Origin: an uncultured bacterium
Lineage (GTDB): Bacteria; Actinomycetota; Actinomycetes; S36-B12
Direction: 5' to 3'
NCBI GenBank assembly: GCA_903908025.1
Contig: CAIVQM010000522.1
Location: forward strand, 1-9,556
Length of the DNA: 9,556 bases
The stretch's first letter is position 1; every line of letters begins with the position of its first letter. Made by a program: the position numbers and the translations under genes. The notes under the pieces were generated by a model. That model was not told the origin of the DNA. It saw only the letters and a program-made list of their open reading frames with translations, and ran no database searches. Below are positions 5,286-9,556 of this stretch, in pieces.

Positions 5286-6818
5286 GTGGGCCTGGCAAAG
5301 GTCAACGGCGTCGTTCTGTCCGGAGTGACGGGCGCCATGGTGAGCGTTGAGGTCGACATCTCCGACGGGTTGCCGAGTGTGGGCGTCGTCGGACTGCCGG
5401 ATACCTCGGTGACAGAGTCGCGATCGCGGGCGCGGTGCGCCATCGATGGGATCGGCAAGACCTGGCCCAACCGGCGCATCACCATCAGCCTGTCTCCTGC
5501 GGAAGTGCGCAAGCACGGGGCCGGTCTCGACTTGCCGATCGCCATCGGGGTGCTGGCAGCCAGTGATCAGTTGCCCAAGGTCGACCTGCAGTCGACGATC
5601 TTCATCGGCGAGCTCGGGCTGGACGGCCAACTCCGTCCGACTCGCGGAGCACTCGCCGGTGCGCTGGCAGCGCGTCGGGCCGGCATCGACCGCATCGTTG
5701 TGCCGTCGGCAAGTGCCGTGGAGATGTCACGGCTGTCGGGGGTTCAGGTGACCGTCGCTGACCATCTCGCGCAGGTGGTGGCGGTGCTGACGGGCGAATG
5801 CCCCGATGCAGTGACGATGCCTGCCCTGCCCGCGAACGACGGTCCGGTCCGTGATCGCCCGGACCTGCGCGATGTGCGCGGCCATGCGCAGGGGAGGTTG
5901 GCGCTGGAGGTCGCCGCAGCCGGTGGCCACCACATCGCGATGATCGGCCCGCCTGGCGTCGGAAAGACTCTGCTGGCAGAAAGACTGCCGGGCCTGCTGC
6001 CAGATCTGGATGATGAGGCAGCGCTCGAGGTTGCGGCGGTGCACGGCGTGGCAGGGATGCCGCGGGCCGATACCGACTACCGGCACCCGCCGATGGGTGC
6101 GCCGCACCACTCGGCCTCGGCCGCTGCGCTGCTGGGCTCGGTCCACGGCTCCCGGGTGGCTCCCGGTGCCGTCACCATGTCTCACCACGGCGTGCTGTTC
6201 CTCGACGAGGCGCCGGAGTTCGCCCGGCCAGCGCTGGAAGGACTGCGGCAGCCGCTGGAGTCGGGTTGGATCTCGCTTTCGCGCAGTGGCTGGAGCGGCC
6301 GGCTGCCCGCGCGGTTCCAACTCGTGATGGCGGCGAACCCGTGTCCCTGCGGTCAGCGGGCCGGGCGTGGCATCGAATGCTCGTGTCCGCCATCGGTCGT
6401 ACGTCGCTATGCAGCGAGACTCTCCGGACCGCTGATGGATCGCGTTGATATTCGCATTGCCTTGGCCCGGCCCAGTGATGCTGAGCTGGCGATGCCAGGC
6501 GATGCCGAGGCCACCGAGCACGTACGCGCGCGCGTGCAGGTTGCGCGGGAGCGAAGTGCACGGCGATTCGCGGGCGAGCAGTGGCAGGTCAACGCAGCGA
6601 TCCCGGCGGGGGAGTTGCGCCGCACGTGGCGACCGGATGCGCAGGGTGCTGAACTGCTGCATTCCGTGGAGCGGCGCTCAGCGAATCTGCGTGGTCCTGA
6701 CCGCATCCTGCGCATGGCTTGGACCGTCGCCGATCTGGCCGGTCGCGAGCGGCCGGGGGTCGATGACATTGCGGTGGCCCTCGGGCTACGTGGAGCTGGC
6801 ACGTCATGGACATCATGA
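5286..6818 (+). CDS. comM: ComM/YifB family AAA+ ATPase (Mg-chelatase-like)
   Basis: A 510-residue protein of the YifB/ComM family. In naturally competent species ComM is a hexameric helicase that extends branch migration of incoming single-stranded DNA; in actinobacteria the role is less clear. The N-terminal ChlI-type domain (about 1-165) begins GLAKVNGVVLSG and includes PDTSVTESRSR and SLSPAEVRKHG. The AAA+ core has Walker A GPPGVGKT (221-228) and Walker B VLFLDEAPEF (303-312). A Cys-rich insert CPCGQRAGRGIECSCPP follows, then DRVDIRI, and the C-terminal helical domain ends in LGLRG. It starts at GTG 5286, six bases after yraN, and the first residues match the family. It overlaps dprA by 13 bases, so the three genes are probably co-transcribed and translationally coupled. 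All key motifs are intact. Confidence 0.95.
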   Translation: MGLAKVNGVVLSGVTGAMVSVEVDISDGLPSVGVVGLPDTSVTESRSRARCAIDGIGKTWPNRRITISLSPAEVRKHGAGLDLPIAIGVLAASDQLPKVDLQSTIFIGELGLDGQLRPTRGALAGALAARRAGIDRIVVPSASAVEMSRLSGVQVTVADHLAQVVAVLTGECPDAVTMPALPANDGPVRDRPDLRDVRGHAQGRLALEVAAAGGHHIAMIGPPGVGKTLLAERLPGLLPDLDDEAALEVAAVHGVAGMPRADTDYRHPPMGAPHHSASAAALLGSVHGSRVAPGAVTMSHHGVLFLDEAPEFARPALEGLRQPLESGWISLSRSGWSGRLPARFQLVMAANPCPCGQRAGRGIECSCPPSVVRRYAARLSGPLMDRVDIRIALARPSDAELAMPGDAEATEHVRARVQVARERSARRFAGEQWQVNAAIPAGELRRTWRPDAQGAELLHSVERRSANLRGPDRILRMAWTVADLAGRERPGVDDIAVALGLRGAGTSWTS

Positions 6819-7912
6819 GCGAGCGGGACGCCCTGATCGCGCTCGCGCACTGCATCGAGCCGGGGGATGCGGCTGCCGGACGACTGCTGGCCCGGAATGG
6901 TGCGGTGGGGCTGCTCCGTCTGATCACTGACGGTCACACGGGCCTTCGCCATGGTGATGGCTTGACGGCGCGACTTGCAGGTTTCGATATCCGCCGGGCC
7001 GCCGAACGTGCGGACCGATGCGGTGCTCGCATCATCACGCGCCACGATCGCGAATGGCCGACGCAGATCAATGCCCTCGGCGACCAGACGCCACTTGCCC
7101 TCTGGGCAATCGGGGCGGCCGACCTGCGGCTACTCGCGCTGCGCTCGCTCGCGGTCGTCGGTGCCAGAGCATGCACGGCTTACGGCGAGGACATCGCCCG
7201 ATCCTGGTCCGCCGACCTGGCATCTGCTCAGTGGTGCGTGTTGTCCGGTGCGGCTTATGGCATCGACGCTGCGGCTCACCGAGGTGCGCTTGCCGCCGAC
7301 GGCACCACGGTCGCGGTGCTTGCCGGCGGCGTCGACGTGCCCTATCCGCGTGCGCACACGGCCCTGATCGCGCGGATCGCAGATCAGGGGCTCGTCATCA
7401 GCGAGACACCGCCGGGTGAGTCGGTACGGCGCCAGCGGTTCCTGTCCCGTAATCGAATCATCGCCGCCCTCGGCCGGGCGACCCTCGTCATCGAGGCAGC
7501 GGTCCGGTCGGGCACCGCGTCCACGGCGCATGCGGCGGCAGCCATGAACCGGCCCGTGCTGGCGGTTCCCGGCCCGGTGACGTCAGCCGCGTCGGCGGGC
7601 TGCCATCGGATGATCAGCGACGGTGACGCGATCCTCGTCGGTGACGTCTCGGAATTGCTCGACCTGCTGGACCTTGGGCAGGGACTGCCTGCCCGGGCCG
7701 GCGATCGAACGGCCCGGGACGCGCTGGGCGCTCGTGAACGAGTCGTGCTCGATGCCCTGCCGGCTCGCGGCGGTATCGGACTGGACGCGCTCGTCCGCTC
7801 GGCCGGCCTCTCCTCAGCTGACGTCATGGCGGCCGTCGGCGTGCTCGGGGCGAAGGGGCTGGTCGTCGAGGAGGCCGGGGGCTGGCGACTGCCACCCCGG
7901 CCCAGGGCCTGA
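6806..7912 (+). CDS. dprA: DNA-processing protein DprA (Smf)
   Basis: DprA binds incoming single-stranded DNA and loads RecA; it is cytosolic. The 368-residue product has a short N-terminal helical region (about 1-75). A Rossmann-like core follows, with VVGARACTAYG (117-127), SGAAYGIDAAAH (147-158), GGVDVPYP, FLSRNRIIAALG, the EAAVRSGTASTAHAA line and VPGPVTSAASAGCHRMISDG. A C-terminal winged-helix domain covers about 305-365 (RERVVLDALPARGGIGLDALV onward). The usual Ser in GSR is replaced here by Ala (GAR). Start ATG 6806 has GGAG at 6792-6795. ATG 6815, which overlaps the comM TGA as ATGA, is an equally reasonable start and would remove three residues. It is last in the yraN-comM-dprA unit. 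Confidence 0.95.
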   Translation: MDIMSERDALIALAHCIEPGDAAAGRLLARNGAVGLLRLITDGHTGLRHGDGLTARLAGFDIRRAAERADRCGARIITRHDREWPTQINALGDQTPLALWAIGAADLRLLALRSLAVVGARACTAYGEDIARSWSADLASAQWCVLSGAAYGIDAAAHRGALAADGTTVAVLAGGVDVPYPRAHTALIARIADQGLVISETPPGESVRRQRFLSRNRIIAALGRATLVIEAAVRSGTASTAHAAAAMNRPVLAVPGPVTSAASAGCHRMISDGDAILVGDVSELLDLLDLGQGLPARAGDRTARDALGARERVVLDALPARGGIGLDALVRSAGLSSADVMAAVGVLGAKGLVVEEAGGWRLPPRPRA

Positions 7913-8073
7913 TGCCGACGGTCTCCCCTCCGGCCCACCCTCTCCCTGCCGAACGGCCCGCCGTGGTCGACTCCACCCCCGTCAGCCCAGCCACAACGGA
8001 CCGCTCGGGAAGGGACGGTGTCGAGCTCTGCTGCTGGAACTGGCCGATGTCGCACAAATGCTACGATCGCGGC
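7913..8073. other. dprA-vapB intergenic region
   Basis: These 161 bases lie between dprA and the toxin-antitoxin pair. The first 110 or so are C-rich and show no strong hairpin plus T-run, so I see no clear dprA terminator. The frame stays open from an ATG overlapping the dprA stop (7912), but the implied peptide is Pro/Ser-rich low-complexity sequence and is unlikely to be made. The last 20 bases hold the vapB promoter. Confidence 0.5.
8059..8067 (+). promoter_or_regulatory. Extended -10 promoter of vapBC (leaderless)
   Basis: TGC followed by TACGAT (8062-8067) is an extended -10 box. The expected start, seven bases on, is 8074, the A of the vapB ATG, and no Shine-Dalgarno precedes that ATG. 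The -35 region (around 8039-8044) is poor, consistent with an extended -10. CGATCG at 8064-8069 is palindromic and could contribute to autorepression, but it is short. Confidence 0.6.
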
Positions 8074-8328
8074 ATGACCGAGGTCGCCGCTCGTGAACTC
8101 CGCAACAACGTGCGTGGGCTGCTTGACCGGGTCGACGGCGGGGAGACCATCACCATCACGGCGAGCGGTCGGCCAGTCGCGGATCTGGTGCCGCACCTGC
8201 GGACCGCGAGGTGGATGCCCCGTTCGCGATTCATCGAGTTCGTCCTCGGCGATCAGTCGGATGCCGGGCTCACCGCCGATCTGGCGGACCTTGCTGGCGA
8301 CACCACGGATGACCTGCCATGGCCGTGA
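8074..8328 (+). CDS. vapB: Phd/YefM-family antitoxin (VapB)
   Basis: An 84-residue antitoxin that binds and neutralises the downstream PIN-domain toxin and normally represses its own promoter together with the toxin. The N-terminal half is a clear Phd/YefM DNA-binding domain: VAARELRNNVRGLLDRVDGGETITITASGRPVADLVP (about residues 4-40). The acidic tail from about residue 60 (SDAGLTADLADLAGDTTDDLPWP) would wrap the toxin. I chose ATG 8074 because it begins the conserved domain and lies seven bases after a -10 box; an upstream in-frame ATG at 7912 would add 54 low-complexity residues. It overlaps the toxin gene by ten bases, the typical coupled arrangement. Confidence 0.92.
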   Translation: MTEVAARELRNNVRGLLDRVDGGETITITASGRPVADLVPHLRTARWMPRSRFIEFVLGDQSDAGLTADLADLAGDTTDDLPWP

Positions 8329-8711
8329 CCCGTGCGATCGCTGACACCAGCGTCTTCATCGCACGCGAGAGCGGGCGCTCCGTTGATGTGTCGGCCCTCC
8401 CGGATGAACTCGCGATCTCCGTCATCACCGTCGGTGAACTGCGCGCAGGTGTGCTGGTCGCAGGTGATGTCGAGCAGCGCGACCGTCGACTGGCCACCCT
8501 GTCACGGGCGATGCTGCTCGACGCGATCGGTATCGACACGTCGATTGCCGAGACCTGGGCGCGATTGCGCGCGTCACTGCGCGAGTCCGGTCAGCGCGTC
8601 GGGGTGAATGACTCCTGGATCGCTGCGACCGCGCTCACCCTCGGTGTCCCGGTCGCGACGCAAGACCGTGACTACGACGGGATCCCCGGGCTCGACGTCA
8701 TTCGCGTCTGA
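8319..8711 (+). CDS. vapC: PIN-domain ribonuclease toxin VapC
   Basis: A 130-residue PIN-domain protein. VapC toxins are Mg2+-dependent RNases that often cut tRNA or rRNA; the target here is unknown. The acidic site is complete: Asp9 (IADTSVFIARE), Glu40 (VGELRAG), Asp98 (VNDSWIAATA) and Asp116 (TQDRDYD), with Asp118 adjacent. It starts inside vapB (ATG 8319, ten-base overlap) and ends just before a convergent surface-protein gene. All active-site residues are present, so I expect a functional toxin. Confidence 0.94.
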   Translation: MAVTRAIADTSVFIARESGRSVDVSALPDELAISVITVGELRAGVLVAGDVEQRDRRLATLSRAMLLDAIGIDTSIAETWARLRASLRESGQRVGVNDSWIAATALTLGVPVATQDRDYDGIPGLDVIRV

Positions 8712-8714
8712 GAG

Positions 8715-8738
8715 CGTGCCGGCCTAGGAGAAGGCACG
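8715..8738. terminator. Weak hairpin between convergent vapC and the surface-protein gene
   Basis: CGTGCC (8715-8720) and GGCACG (8733-8738) form a 6-bp stem around a 12-base loop that includes the stop codon of the minus-strand gene. It starts four bases after the vapC stop and could serve both strands. There is no T-run, so intrinsic termination is doubtful. Confidence 0.3.
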
Positions 8739-9556
8739 TACTGGCCGGACGTATCCTGAGTTGAGCTTGGCGAAGTAGGCGCTTTGATCGCCAGTGGAGA
8801 AAGCCTGGTTCCATGCGTAGTTCGTGGCGTACTGCGAGGAACTCCAATGGTTGCCATACGTGCCCGCGCCCGTACTCGCCTCCTGCTCCCACAGGGCGTT
8901 CAGGTCATCCTTCGAGGGCAGGAACCAATCGTCCTTCCCGCCGCCGGTGTAGCTGCGGGCGGTGGTCGCCGCACCCGATGAGCAGGCGGCGAGCATCGCG
9001 AAGGTGTTGGCCGCGCCGGCGCCGATCGCGTTCGACGTCGCTACCTGGGAATACTGATCACACCAGCGCGTGTACATGTCCCGTGGGGTGCTGTTCCAAC
9101 GGAAGGGCGCTGCCTCCAGATAGCGGCCCCAGGGCTGCCGGGATCCGGCGTCGTAGAACACGATGCCGCCACCTGGACCGGTGTCACCGATGCGGTAGCT
9201 AGGTGCCGCCGCACCAAGTATCGGCGCGGGGCTCTCGCTTCCGTCCGGGGCTACGGGGACAAGAGAAGGGTCAGCCGCGTCAGCGCTGGCTTCGACATTG
9301 GGCACAGGACTGGTCGCAGCAGGATCGGACTCGGTCGACTCGGACACTGCCTGGTCTTCGGCGCCGTCGATGAAGAGCGCTCCGCTGATGAAGGTCGCGG
9401 GTGTCTGGATGTTGGGCAGGGAGACCGATTCGACGCTATCGGGATGGGGGTCCGGTTCACGGTGCAGCCGGGTCGCAGTGAAGGACAGGGTGCGTGCGGA
9501 TTCGTCGTAGACCGGGTCGGTGACCTCGAGGACGATCGATGCGGGCATCGGTGACG
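8724..9556 (-). CDS. Probable cell-surface or secreted protein with Lcl_C/DUF1566 domain, C-terminal part
   Basis: The frame is open to the window edge, so the N-terminus and any signal peptide are missing; the ATG at 9548 is probably internal. Counting from that Met, residues about 1-63 look beta-rich (IVLEVTDPVYDESARTLSF, then SGALFIDGA) and resemble a repeat-type extracellular module I cannot name. Residues 64-116 are a Ser/Pro/Asp/Glu/Ala-rich linker. Residues 118-274 are an Lcl_C/DUF1566 domain: YRIGDTGPGGGIVFYDAG, WGRYLEAAP, DDWFLPSKDDLNALW, HWSSSQY and the terminal YVRPVRAFS. Cys163 and Cys189 may form a disulfide, fitting an extracellular location. Lcl_C is named after the Legionella collagen-like adhesin, and proteins of this kind are often adhesin-like, but the ligand here is unknown. 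It is convergent to vapC with a 12-base gap. Confidence 0.8.
   Translation of the reverse strand, partial: SPMPASIVLEVTDPVYDESARTLSFTATRLHREPDPHPDSVESVSLPNIQTPATFISGALFIDGAEDQAVSESTESDPAATSPVPNVEASADAADPSLVPVAPDGSESPAPILGAAAPSYRIGDTGPGGGIVFYDAGSRQPWGRYLEAAPFRWNSTPRDMYTRWCDQYSQVATSNAIGAGAANTFAMLAACSSGAATTARSYTGGGKDDWFLPSKDDLNALWEQEASTGAGTYGNHWSSSQYATNYAWNQAFSTGDQSAYFAKLNSGYVRPVRAFS

Noticed and set aside
3830..5630. Long minus-strand open frames opposite ppk2, yraN and comM
   Set aside because: Arg/Pro-rich shadow translations without family motifs; the plus-strand proteins carry complete motifs.
7912..8073. 54-residue N-terminal extension of VapB from an ATG overlapping the dprA stop
   Set aside because: Low-complexity Pro/Ser-rich sequence unlike any antitoxin. 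The conserved domain starts at 8074 and has its own promoter. An open frame of this length is common in G+C-rich DNA.
8076..8085. Palindrome GACCGAGGTC at the vapB start as an operator
   Set aside because: It falls in the coding sequence, is imperfect at its centre and short, so chance is likely.
1..9556. CRISPR arrays, tRNA or rRNA genes, insertion sequences, phage genes
   Set aside because: I saw no spaced repeat array, no tRNA-like cloverleaf, and no transposase or integrase frame or terminal inverted repeats on either strand.

Overview
The window comes from a high-G+C Gram-positive bacterium (Actinomycetota). The evidence is strongly G/C-biased third codon positions, the conserved actinobacterial order rnhB / yraN / comM(yifB) / dprA, two promoters whose geometry predicts leaderless transcripts, and a Phd-family VapBC module of a type common in actinobacteria. 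I cannot name the genus from sequence alone.

Layout. 1-465 (+) is the 3' part of rnhB. 462-3797 (-) is a compact arsenic operon transcribed arsR > arsM-arsD (one continuous reading frame) > arsA. It converges on rnhB so tightly that both genes use the same CTAG for their stop codons. 3798-3910 is a divergent control region with a perfect -35, an ArsR-type dyad and repeats in front of ppk2. 3911-4813 (+) is a PPK2-family polyphosphate:nucleotide phosphotransferase. 4923-7912 (+) is the housekeeping cluster yraN-comM-dprA. 8074-8711 (+) is a VapBC toxin-antitoxin pair with its own promoter. 8724-9556 (-) is the C-terminal part of a probable surface protein ending in an Lcl_C/DUF1566 domain.

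How the genes work together. The ars genes form a detoxification unit: ArsR senses As(III)/Sb(III), ArsM methylates As(III), ArsD is an As(III) metallochaperone, and ArsA is the tandem ATPase that normally energises an arsenite pump. No pump (ArsB/Acr3) and no arsenate reductase (ArsC) is present, although both ends of the operon are visible. ArsD is not a separate gene: it is fused in frame to ArsM, with a strong internal Shine-Dalgarno sequence still in place before the ArsD methionine. YraN (nuclease-like), ComM (AAA+ helicase-like) and DprA (RecA loader) form the familiar DNA-uptake/recombination cluster. The ars-ppk2 block sits between rnhB and yraN, an interval that also carries foreign genes in other actinobacteria, so it looks like an accessory insertion in a conserved neighbourhood.

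The most notable candidate is the ArsM-ArsD fusion, with matching Cys-Gly-Pro-x-x-Cys-Cys motifs near both ends, in a pump-less operon. The main alternative, a one-base indel in a C-rich tract at the junction, is set out explicitly.
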